Shown here one piece after another: positions 8,997 through 16,408 of a stretch of DNA of 64,000 nucleotides (position 1 is its first letter; the number at the start of each line of letters is the position of its first letter). The stretch comes from an uncultured Steroidobacter sp. (GTDB taxonomy: Bacteria > Pseudomonadota > Gammaproteobacteria > Steroidobacterales > Steroidobacteraceae). Where the stretch lies: contig NZ_CALFXI010000002.1 in NCBI RefSeq assembly GCF_937958065.1, positions 248,001 to 312,000 on the forward strand. The letters run 5' to 3'. The notes under the pieces were generated by a model. That model was not told where the DNA came from, did no database searches, and saw only the letters and a program-made list of their open reading frames with translations. The position numbers and the translations under genes were made by a program.

Positions 8997-9617
8997 ATGC
9001 GTTCCGTCTCTTACAAAGTTGCCACGTTGTTGTGCCTGGTCTCCTGCCTGATGGTGGCCGCGTGCGTCACCATCAATGTTTATTTTCCGGCCGCGGCGGC
9101 CGAGAAGGCGGCCGACAAGATCATCGATGACGTGTGGGGATCGAGCGGCCAGCCGGCCCGGAAGGAGGACCAGCGCTCGGCGCTGCCCGTTCCGTCGGGC
9201 GACATGCTGCTGGCAGCCGCGCATTCCGTATTGAATCTGCTGGTGCCCGCCGCGGAGGCGGCGCAGGCCGACCTGAACGTGGCCACGCCGGCAGTCCGGC
9301 AGCTGACCCAATCGATGGAAGAGCGCCATGCGCGGCTGAAGAAGTACTACGACTCCGGCGCCATCGGCCTGACCCGCGACGGCCTGGTGGAAGTGCGCGA
9401 TCAGAATCTGGTGCCGCTGGCGGAGCGCAATACCACGCGCAAGCTGGTGGCCGACGAGAATGCCGATCGCGCCAACCTGTACCGCGAGATCGCGACCGCC
9501 AACGGCCATCCGGAATGGGAGGCGGACATCCGCACCACCTTCGCCGAGCGCTGGGCCAGCAAGGCCGCGCCGGGCTGGTACTACCAGGACAAGGACGGTA
9601 ACTGGAAACAGAAATAG
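8997..9617 (+). CDS. YdbL-family (DUF1318) lipoprotein with a YnbE-like N-terminal strand
   Basis: 206 residues, starting at 8997 behind a good AAGGAG. The signal ends in lipobox VAAC, and right after the Cys comes VTINVYFPAAAAEKAADKI, a short strand reminiscent of the ITINMNV strand of E. coli YnbE. The C-terminal about 110 residues are the YdbL/DUF1318 domain: LVEVRDQNLVPLAERN, KLVADENADRANLYREIA, AKPGEYV-like APGWYYQDKDGNWKQK. In E. coli YdbH, YnbE and YdbL are three consecutive genes; here the lipid anchor and the DUF1318 domain share one chain. It probably forms an outer-membrane complex with the upstream YdbH-like protein. A strong terminator follows, so the pair forms one unit. Confidence 0.8.
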   Translation: MRSVSYKVATLLCLVSCLMVAACVTINVYFPAAAAEKAADKIIDDVWGSSGQPARKEDQRSALPVPSGDMLLAAAHSVLNLLVPAAEAAQADLNVATPAVRQLTQSMEERHARLKKYYDSGAIGLTRDGLVEVRDQNLVPLAERNTTRKLVADENADRANLYREIATANGHPEWEADIRTTFAERWASKAAPGWYYQDKDGNWKQK

Positions 9618-9626
9618 CCGCCAAAA

Positions 9627-9652
9627 AAAAGCCCCGCATGCGCGGGGCTTTT
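9627..9652 (+). terminator. Rho-independent terminator after the YdbL-like gene
   Basis: AAAAGCCCCGC (9627-9637), loop ATGC, GCGGGGCTTTT (9642-9652): an 11-bp stem flanked by A and T runs, ten bases after the stop codon. Confidence 0.9.
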
Positions 9653-9659
9653 CGTTTCC

Positions 9660-10040
9660 GAGTCGACGAGTCTTCGAGTTGTTTGGTGGCGCCGGCTAAA
9701 TCTGGAAACGTCGCTGTTGTCGCTCAACCCTTCTAGCTCTCGCCTCGCCTGGTTATTACCAGGACGGAAGGCTGCGCGTCCCTGTCGCTTGTGATTCGAT
9801 CCCACTCCCCTCGCGGTGCCATCCCCGCTTCTCTGCCACTTCGCTGCTCCGTTCCAGAACAGCGCTGGACCTGTCTCAGCAAGCCACATGCCGTACGGCG
9901 TGCGGTGCGTGCTGGGACAGGAACTTAGTCCTAATCGTCGCGCTAGCGCAACTACTATTTGGGGGCGGCCGCGGGATGGGTTGTAAGGAATTTCGACGCT
10001 CTGCACCATCGTAGCCGGCAGCCTACGCGCAGAGCTTGGG
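9660..10040. other. 381-bp intergenic region with several stable hairpins, no gene recognised
   Basis: No credible ORF fits between the terminator and the stop of the leftward histidine kinase. Three hairpins are visible: CCTGGT/ACCAGG (9748-9753 with 9758-9763); a 12-bp stem CCTGTCTCAGCA/TGCTGGGACAGG with one wobble (9870-9881 with 9910-9921); and, inside its loop, CATGCC-GTAC-GGCGTG (9887-9902). The 10-bp palindrome GCGCTAGCGC follows near 9940. This amount of pairing suggests a structured RNA, on either strand, but no known class (tmRNA, 6S, RNase P) matched by eye. Confidence 0.3.
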
Positions 10041-12098
10041 TTAAGTCCTTGGAATCTCCAGGGTGATGCTGACGCCGCGCTCTCCGGGGAGGTTCGTTGC
10101 GGTGACGCCACTACCGTGGAAGTCGGCGATCAGGCGCACGATGTACAGGCCGAGGCCGAGATGGGGTTTGCCGTCCGAGCTGCCGCGGCTGCTGACCAGC
10201 GATTCGAACAACCGGCCGTTCAGGTGGGGCGGCAGTGGCGGGCCTTCGTTGCTGACGCTCAGTCGGTACTCGCGCGGCCCGACCTCCAGCGCGAGAGAGA
10301 TCTGCTTGCCGGCGGGCGTGAAGTCGCTGGCGTTGTCCATCAGCTTGTCGAGCAGCTGCGCGATCAAGTCGGGCGAACCGTCGATCATGCACGATTCGTC
10401 AGGCACCTGGGTCTCGATCCGATGCTGCGCGAACGTCTGGCGGTATGCCTGGCCCATGTTGCGCACCAGCTCGCTCAAATCGAAGCGCACGCGATCGGTG
10501 TGCTCGATGCTTTGCTCGACGCGAGTTGCCTCGCTCAGCGCCGTAAGGATCGCGTGCATGCGGCTGGTGCCGCTGCGAGCGCGATCCACATAGCTCTGCG
10601 CATTCGGCGGCAAGGTTTCTTCGGAGACGAGGTTGTCCAGCGAAGAGCTGACAATGGTCAAGGGCGTACGCAGCTCGTGTGACAGCTTGGTGCCGAGCGT
10701 CTGCAAATAGATCGTGTACTCCTTCACGCGCCCGAGCAGCGTGTCATAACTGCGAGCGAGGGCGCCGAGCTCGTCTCTCGCGTCTGTGCCCGGGATGCTG
10801 TGCTCGATGCGACCTTCCGCCGTCAGCGCCGTTCTGGCGGCTCGACTCAGTCGACGAATGCGATGCGAGAGTCGCGCGGCGAATACCAGGGTTACGATGA
10901 CCGAGAACAACGTCGCGACCAATGTGAGATTCAGCAAACGAGTGAGCGCCAGCTCGCGGACCAGCACGAGTTGCTCGCCCGGCTGTTCGACCACCAGCGC
11001 GCCCAGCAGCTCATCGCCATACCGCACCGGCACGGCGGCCCGCACCAGGGAAGGCTCACCGCCCGCCTGATCGAACCAGATGGCGGCGTTCTTGCCCACG
11101 CGCGCTTCATCGACCGGCGCGCCCCACATTCCGTACGGCAAGCCATAAGGCTGAGGTTTTACCGAGCTGCTCGGAAACAAGCCGCGATAGACCGAGCGCA
11201 TGAAGCCGTACTCGTTCGTTTGCAGTCCGGGATAGGTCGACGACGCATTGACAGTGACCGCACCTGCGCGCGCCAGTAACCAGCCATTCACATCCACGAC
11301 CGACACGCGAACGCCCGCGGGCGCGTATTGTTCGAGTCGCTGCTTCAGTGCTTCCGATCCGGTGTGGACCCACGCGAGCCCGCGCGTGCCAGCGATGGTC
11401 GCGTTGTCTCTGTCGAGCGCGTATACGGCCAGCTGCGTGCCGAATAAGTTCTGCGGTCCACGCAGCTCGACAGCGTATCCACTCGATGTTTCACGCCACA
11501 CGCCGGTGATGTATGGCATGTCTTCGGAGTGCGGGCGCCAGGGAGAGCCGATCTCGGAAGGCCGCACGATGATGGGCCCCGGTGCCAATGCGCTGATGGA
11601 CCACGCGCGCTCGCGACCGAATTCGTCGCGCGTGAGAATGATCAAGCGGTCGGCGCCGCGCTCCGGGACGGTGTCATTGCCGGTCGGGGTTTCATAGGCC
11701 CGGCGTGTCGTTTTGACTTCCGCGTAGATGTGCAGGGAGCGACCATGCACGCCGAGCCGCAACAGCGGCGCGTTCGGCTGGGTGGGTCCGAAGCCGGGCA
11801 CGGGACGGGTCGGGTCCGGCCATTCATCCGCGAAACCATCGATGAGCGGCTCAGTCAGCAGCAGCGGAGCAAACAAATCGCCGCGGTCTGGATCGAATGC
11901 GTCGCGCAGGTCGCCGGTGCGATAGAGCAGTTCAGGCTCGCTCGCCACCACGCGGCCGAGCACATCGGCGGTCGTCAGCAGCGCCGCTTCCTGGCCACTA
12001 CGCAGCGTGTTTTCCATCTGCTGCGCATATTTCCAGCCGGCCCACGGCAGGATCAGCGTCAGCAGACTGAGCAGCAGCAGCTTGGTACGAAGAGACAT
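10041..12098 (-). CDS. Sensor histidine kinase of the proteobacterial dedicated sortase system (PdsS-like)
   Basis: 685 residues. A membrane segment at residues 7-25, a large external sensor region to about 390 with a carbohydrate-binding-like beta fold (FADEWPDPTRPVPG, LRLGVHGRSLHIYAEV), a second membrane segment about 395-420, a HAMP linker, then the kinase core: H-box KLSHELRTPLTIVSSSL, N-box LLDKLMDNASDFTP, and G-box HLGLGLYIVRLIADFHG. The unusually large sensor domain and the paired regulator match the kinase of the 'dedicated sortase' two-component system. It lies 12 bp downstream of the regulator gene, so they form an operon. No sortase or LPXTG-like target is seen nearby, so the present stimulus and targets are unknown. 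The kinase call is certain; the subfamily is recognised by overall resemblance. Confidence 0.85.
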   Translation of the reverse strand: MSLRTKLLLLSLLTLILPWAGWKYAQQMENTLRSGQEAALLTTADVLGRVVASEPELLYRTGDLRDAFDPDRGDLFAPLLLTEPLIDGFADEWPDPTRPVPGFGPTQPNAPLLRLGVHGRSLHIYAEVKTTRRAYETPTGNDTVPERGADRLIILTRDEFGRERAWSISALAPGPIIVRPSEIGSPWRPHSEDMPYITGVWRETSSGYAVELRGPQNLFGTQLAVYALDRDNATIAGTRGLAWVHTGSEALKQRLEQYAPAGVRVSVVDVNGWLLARAGAVTVNASSTYPGLQTNEYGFMRSVYRGLFPSSSVKPQPYGLPYGMWGAPVDEARVGKNAAIWFDQAGGEPSLVRAAVPVRYGDELLGALVVEQPGEQLVLVRELALTRLLNLTLVATLFSVIVTLVFAARLSHRIRRLSRAARTALTAEGRIEHSIPGTDARDELGALARSYDTLLGRVKEYTIYLQTLGTKLSHELRTPLTIVSSSLDNLVSEETLPPNAQSYVDRARSGTSRMHAILTALSEATRVEQSIEHTDRVRFDLSELVRNMGQAYRQTFAQHRIETQVPDESCMIDGSPDLIAQLLDKLMDNASDFTPAGKQISLALEVGPREYRLSVSNEGPPLPPHLNGRLFESLVSSRGSSDGKPHLGLGLYIVRLIADFHGSGVTATNLPGERGVSITLEIPRT

Positions 12099-12110
12099 CC
12101 GAAAGTCGCG

Positions 12111-12803
12111 TCAGGCTTCCTTCCAGCGATACCCCATGCCGTACATGGTCTCGATATTGTCGAACGTGGGATCGATCGCCTGGAACTTGCGCCGGATGCG
12201 TTTGATGTGCGAGGTGATGGTGTTGTCGTCGAGCACCACGTTGGCGGCATCCATCAGCTGCTGCCGGTTCTTCACGTGGCCGGGATTCTTGGCCAATGCA
12301 TGCACGATCCAGAACTCGGTGAGCGTCAGACCGAGCGGCTGATCGTTCCAGGTCGCGTGCAGGCGCGCGGCGTCGATCATCAGCGAGCCCCGCGAAATCA
12401 CTTGATCGCGATTGGAGGGCTGAGTCAGCGCCTCGATGCGGCGGAACAGGGCGGTGACGCGCGCGATCAAGTGCGTCAGCGACAGATCCTTGGTCAGATA
12501 ATCGTCGGCGCCCAGGCGCAGGCCGGAGACGGCGTCGAGCTCGCTGTCCCGAGCGGTCAGAAAGATGATCGGCAGCTCCGCCGACATCGAGCGCAACTCG
12601 CGACATAACTCGAAGCCGCCTTCGGGTTCTTCCTTCAGGCCGACGTCGATGACCGCCAGGTCCGGCAAGCGGGCGCGGAATGCCTCGATGGCCTCCTTGC
12701 GCGAGCCGTAGGTGCGCACGGAATAGCCATTCCGCTGAAAGGCGGCGGCATAGTTGTCGCGGATTGCGGGTTCGTCTTCGACGATGGCAATGACTTTCTT
12801 CAT
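12111..12803 (-). CDS. Response regulator of the proteobacterial dedicated sortase system (PdsR-like)
   Basis: 230 residues, start at 12803. Residues 1-125 form the receiver domain: MKKVIAIVEDEPAIRDNYA with the acidic pair, phospho-acceptor Asp in DLAVIDVGLKEEPEGG, conserved TARDS and the Lys in DYLTKDLSL. Residues about 135-230 are an OmpR/PhoB winged helix (LTLTEFWIVHALAKNPGHVK, DNTITSHIKRIRRKF, GMGYRWKEA). The IVEDEPAIRDNYAAAF entry and GADDYLTKDLSLTHL are characteristic of the sortase-system regulators. It is followed after 12 bp by its kinase. Confidence 0.87.
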   Translation of the reverse strand: MKKVIAIVEDEPAIRDNYAAAFQRNGYSVRTYGSRKEAIEAFRARLPDLAVIDVGLKEEPEGGFELCRELRSMSAELPIIFLTARDSELDAVSGLRLGADDYLTKDLSLTHLIARVTALFRRIEALTQPSNRDQVISRGSLMIDAARLHATWNDQPLGLTLTEFWIVHALAKNPGHVKNRQQLMDAANVVLDDNTITSHIKRIRRKFQAIDPTFDNIETMYGMGYRWKEA

Positions 12804-12956
12804 GGGGTGCAGTGTACCGCCGCCCGGTTCCCGGGGCTCCCTGGCCATAATTAATCACAATCTGCCCGCGGCTCGCCCCCTGACAGCGATCATGCGTCCG
12901 CCCTATGGAGCGGTAATAGCCCCAACGCCGAACGTCACCGGCGTCGGAGAACCGCC

Positions 12957-13259
12957 ATGATCGACCGACAGCTTCCCGCCAACCCCCGCGTTCGCGCCGG
13001 CTCCTTGCCGCAGCAGCCTGCGACCGAACAGCCCCGCCATTGGATGCAGGACCGCGCGCCCAGCTTCAAGTCGCTGGCCCGCGATCGTCAGCGCCGCGAG
13101 CACGTCTGGGCGTGGCTGTCACTGGTGGTGTTGATCATTTGCTGGGATGCTTCGTCGCGCCTTGGCGAACACACGTCGCCTCCCCGCGCTCGTATCGCAC
13201 ATGCAGTGGACGAAGAAGCATTCTTCGCGCCGACGGTGTCGTTCAGTGTGAATTTGTGA
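12957..13259 (+). CDS. Small single-pass membrane protein, unknown
   Basis: 100 residues, divergent from the response regulator. GGAG lies 7 bases before the ATG. The N-terminal about 50 residues are polar and basic (RHWMQDRAPSFKSLARDRQR), then one membrane helix (HVWAWLSLVVLIICWDA), then a short outside tail ending in a Phe/Ser-rich strand (FFAPTVSFSVNL). This topology would put the basic part in the cytoplasm. I recognise no family. Its position next to the sortase-type two-component genes makes it a candidate target or accessory, but that is inference from position only. Confidence 0.55.
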   Translation: MIDRQLPANPRVRAGSLPQQPATEQPRHWMQDRAPSFKSLARDRQRREHVWAWLSLVVLIICWDASSRLGEHTSPPRARIAHAVDEEAFFAPTVSFSVNL

Positions 13260-13324
13260 ACTTCGCAAGCGATGCGGCGCTCAGTGATCGAGCGCCGCGA
13301 CGCGCAGCCGAAGTGCCGGCGGCC

Positions 13325-13756
13325 TCATTCTCCTTGCAAGGTTTGCGCGTCCGGCACGAGGAAACGACCCTGCAGCTGCAACAGCTCACGGCGATGCAGA
13401 TCGGCGAGCCGCGCAAGTTTCTGTTCCCCGCGCGCGGTCAAATACACATGCACCAGGCGGCGGTCCTCGCTGCTCGGCCGGCGTTCCACCAATCCTGCCG
13501 CTTCCGAGCGCGTCACCAGTGCCACCACGCCGTGATGCTTGGCTTGCAAGCGCTCGGCCAGTTCGGTGACCGAGGCATGCTCGCGTCCCGGAAAGCCTTT
13601 CACATGTAGCAGCAGCTGATACTGCAGCGGGGTGATGCCGTGCTGGCGTGTGATCTCCTCGCTATGCCGCAAGTACCTTCGCAGCTCGTAGCGAAAGCTC
13701 GCCAGTGCCTCGTACTGGCGCTTGCCGATGCCGCCCCCGTCGCCCTTCTTCGCCAT
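13325..13756 (-). CDS. MarR-family transcriptional regulator
   Basis: 143 residues with the MarR winged helix: GITPLQYQLLLHVKGFPG, ASVTELAERLQAKHHGVVALVTRSE, and the wing SSEDRRLVHVYLTARG. A dimerisation helix flanks it on each side (YLRHSEEI and HRRELLQLQGRFL). MarR proteins repress genes for stress or aromatic-compound responses and usually bind a palindrome in the adjacent divergent promoter; the peroxiredoxin gene starts 180 bp away in the opposite direction and is a plausible target. No clear palindrome was found there by eye. Confidence 0.9.
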   Translation of the reverse strand: MAKKGDGGGIGKRQYEALASFRYELRRYLRHSEEITRQHGITPLQYQLLLHVKGFPGREHASVTELAERLQAKHHGVVALVTRSEAAGLVERRPSSEDRRLVHVYLTARGEQKLARLADLHRRELLQLQGRFLVPDAQTLQGE

Positions 13757-13938
13757 AAGTCGTCCCGCAGCCGAAATCGGGCAACGGTAGCAGCGTGTCC
13801 GGCCGCGCTCCAGCGCCGTCGCGCGGCCTCATGCCGGTTGCATATGGCCTTAAAACCAATCGTTAGAAATGTATCACGTTGTGAGGGGTTATCCTGTGCC
13901 CCGGTTGTCTCGGGCGGCGGCCCGTCATGGGAGAGTCA

Positions 13939-14571
13939 ATGTCATTGCAAATCGGCGATATCGCTCCGGATTTCCAGGCGCAGACGACGGTGGGGCCGAT
14001 CCGCTTCCACGAGTGGGTCGGATCGCACTGGAGCGTGCTGTTTTCCCATCCCAAGGATTTCACCCCGGTGTGCACCACCGAGCTCGGCTACACCGAACGA
14101 CTGCGGCCCGAGTTCGAAAAGCGCGGCGTGCGCGTGCTGGGTCTGTCGGTCGACCCGATCGGCGATCACGAGCGCTGGGCCGACGACATCGAGGCCACGC
14201 AGGGCGCGCGTCCGATGTTTCCCATCATCGCGGATCCAGACCGCGCGGTGGCCAATCTCTACGGCATGTTGCATCCGAAGGCGGACACCACGTTCACGGT
14301 GCGCTCGGTGTTCATCATCGACCCGGACAAGAAGGTGCGCGCCATGATCACCTATCCGGCCAGCACGGGGCGCAACTTCGACGAAATCCTGCGCGTCATC
14401 GATTCGCTGCAGCTCACCGACAAGCACAAGGTCGCGACGCCGGTGAACTGGCGCCCCGGAGAGAAGGTGATCATCGCTCCGTCGTTGTCGAATGAGGAGG
14501 CTCGCAAGCTGTTCCCCGACGGTTGGGAAGAGCAGCGCCCGTATCTACGGGTGACGAAGCAACCCGCGTGA
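13939..14571 (+). CDS. 1-Cys peroxiredoxin (Prx6 family)
   Basis: 210 residues. The start at 13939 is preferred to the in-frame ATG at 13927 because GGGAGAG lies five bases upstream. Catalytic Cys45 is in SHPKDFTPVCTTELG, followed by FEKRGVRVLGLSVDPIGDH, and no resolving Cys is present. The long C-terminal domain (TPVNWRPGEKVIIAPSLSNE) is typical of Prx6-type enzymes of about 210-220 residues. It reduces hydrogen peroxide and organic peroxides in the cytoplasm using an external thiol. The next gene cluster is cysJI; the divergent marR may control this gene. Confidence 0.93.
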   Translation: MSLQIGDIAPDFQAQTTVGPIRFHEWVGSHWSVLFSHPKDFTPVCTTELGYTERLRPEFEKRGVRVLGLSVDPIGDHERWADDIEATQGARPMFPIIADPDRAVANLYGMLHPKADTTFTVRSVFIIDPDKKVRAMITYPASTGRNFDEILRVIDSLQLTDKHKVATPVNWRPGEKVIIAPSLSNEEARKLFPDGWEEQRPYLRVTKQPA

Positions 14572-14602
14572 GCTCGCGTCGAGCTGGAATGCGCCGTACA
14601 TC

Positions 14603-16408
14603 ATGAGCGAATCCGCTGTCACCAGCCCCGCGGCCGATGCATTTCCATTCGACCGGCCGCTGGCCGAGGAAGTGCGGCGGCTGGTCGGTCGCCTGGATGC
14701 CGGACAGCGCGCCTGGCTGAGCGGTTATCTGCTCGGCTCGATTGGAATGAGCGGCGGTGTCGAGGCCGCCGCTGCACCGACTCGCGCGCCGATCGCAACC
14801 ATTGTGTTCGGCTCGCAGAGCGGCAACTGTGAAGCATTGGCGAAGCGTCTCGATGAGGCGCTCGCGACTGCCGGTGTGACTCGCGTCGTGCTGGACATGC
14901 TGGATTGCCGGAAGGCCGATCTGGAACAGGCGCAGCATCTGCTGGTGATCGTCAGCACCCACGGCGAGGGCGATCCGCCCGATCGCGCTCGCCCGCTTTA
15001 TGACTTGTTGCACGGACGCAAGGCGCCGAAGCTGGCGAATCTGAAATATTCCGTGCTGGCTCTGGGCGATTCCAGTTACGAACGGTTCTGCGAAGTCGGA
15101 CGGCGCTTCGATGCGCAGCTGGAGAGTCTTGGTGCCCAGCGCCTGCATGAGCGCGTCGAGTGCGATGTGGATTTCAACGAAAGCGCCACTCGTTGGATCG
15201 AGACGATCACGTCCCGGCTGGTTGACGTGCAGGGCGAGCGCGCCCGAGTGGTTGCTCCTGCTCGCCCGAGCGCAACCATCGCCACCGCCTACACCAGAAA
15301 GAATCCATGGCAGGCGCCGGTCCTGACAAATATTCGTCTGACGGGGCGTGCGTCGAGCAAGGACGTTCGACACATCGAGTTCTCGATCGAAGATGCCGGC
15401 ATCCATTATGAAGTGGGCGATGCGCTCGGCGTCGTGCCTCGCAATCAGGCTTCGGAAGTGGATGCGCTACTCGAGCTGCTGCCGTTCGACGCCGAAAGCG
15501 CCGTCGAGGTCGGTGGTGCCAGCGCCTCCTTGCGTACGGCGCTGACGGATCATCTGGATATCGGGCCGCTGAATCGCCGCATGATCGAGCGCTACGCCGC
15601 GCTTACCAACCATCCCGTCCTGTCGAGCCTGGGTGGGGGCGATGCGCGCGCGCCGCTCGAAACATTGCTGCGCGGCTATCACCTGATCGATTTGATCGCC
15701 GATCATCCGCCGCGGGAGATCGATGCTGCGCAGTTCGTCCAGCTGTTGCGGCCGTTGGCGCCACGGTTGTATTCGATCTCATCCAGTCCGCATGCAACGC
15801 CCGATGAGGTGCATCTCACGGTACGTATCGTGACTTACGAATCGCGCGGTCGTGCGCGTGGCGGTGTCGTTTCGACGGCGCTCGCTCTTGCCACGGATGT
15901 GCAAGCGCGCGTGGCCGTCTATCCACATCGCAATCCGGCGTTTCGTCTACCTGCCGATCCCGATGCACCCATCGTCATGATCGGTCCGGGCACGGGCGTC
16001 GCACCGTTTCGGGCCTTCGTTGCCGAGCGCGAGGCACTCGGCGCTCGCGGCAGAAACTGGTTGCTGTTCGGGGACCGGACGCTGCGCGACGACTTTCTAT
16101 ATCAGACCGAGTGGTTGGACTGGCGCAAGCGAGGTGCCTTGCATCGGCTCGACGTGGCGTTCTCCCGCGACGGCAGCGAAAAAATCTATGTTCAGCACCG
16201 CCTGCGCGAGTACGGTGCGACGCTGTATCAATGGTTGCAGGAGGGCGCGCATGTTTACGTCTGCGGCGATGCGCAGCAGATGGCGCCCGATGTGGATGCG
16301 GCGATACGTCAGGTGGTGCGCAGTCATGGCTCGCTGAGCGAGGAGCAGGTCGAGGAATACATGCTGAATCTGCAGCGAGAGCGGCGCTACCAACGGGATG
16401 TCTACTGA
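14603..16408 (+). CDS. cysJ: Sulfite reductase (NADPH) flavoprotein subunit
   Basis: 601 residues. About residues 70-205 form a flavodoxin-like FMN domain (IVFGSQSGNCEALAKRL, STHGEGDPPDRA, LGDSSYERFCEVG). Residues about 225-600 are the ferredoxin-NADP reductase-like part with the connecting domain, FAD site (PRLYSISSSPHATPDEV) and NADPH site (MIGPGTGVAPFRAFV, CGDAQQMAPDVDAAI, closing RYQRDVY). It passes electrons from NADPH through FAD and FMN to the haem subunit. The stop codon overlaps the cysI start (TGATG), so the two are translationally coupled. Length fits CysJ (about 600). No cysH or cysG is adjacent. Confidence 0.95.
   Translation: MSESAVTSPAADAFPFDRPLAEEVRRLVGRLDAGQRAWLSGYLLGSIGMSGGVEAAAAPTRAPIATIVFGSQSGNCEALAKRLDEALATAGVTRVVLDMLDCRKADLEQAQHLLVIVSTHGEGDPPDRARPLYDLLHGRKAPKLANLKYSVLALGDSSYERFCEVGRRFDAQLESLGAQRLHERVECDVDFNESATRWIETITSRLVDVQGERARVVAPARPSATIATAYTRKNPWQAPVLTNIRLTGRASSKDVRHIEFSIEDAGIHYEVGDALGVVPRNQASEVDALLELLPFDAESAVEVGGASASLRTALTDHLDIGPLNRRMIERYAALTNHPVLSSLGGGDARAPLETLLRGYHLIDLIADHPPREIDAAQFVQLLRPLAPRLYSISSSPHATPDEVHLTVRIVTYESRGRARGGVVSTALALATDVQARVAVYPHRNPAFRLPADPDAPIVMIGPGTGVAPFRAFVAEREALGARGRNWLLFGDRTLRDDFLYQTEWLDWRKRGALHRLDVAFSRDGSEKIYVQHRLREYGATLYQWLQEGAHVYVCGDAQQMAPDVDAAIRQVVRSHGSLSEEQVEEYMLNLQRERRYQRDVY

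Noticed and set aside
9940..10010. Bases resembling the tmRNA 3' region (GGAATTTCGACGC) and, on the other strand, an AAATAGT segment.
   Set aside because: The tRNA-like T-loop and acceptor ends are missing, and the order does not fit tmRNA or two-piece tmRNA.
11529..12608. A 359-codon plus-strand frame across the kinase/regulator genes.
   Set aside because: Spans two clear genes on the other strand and shows no family features.
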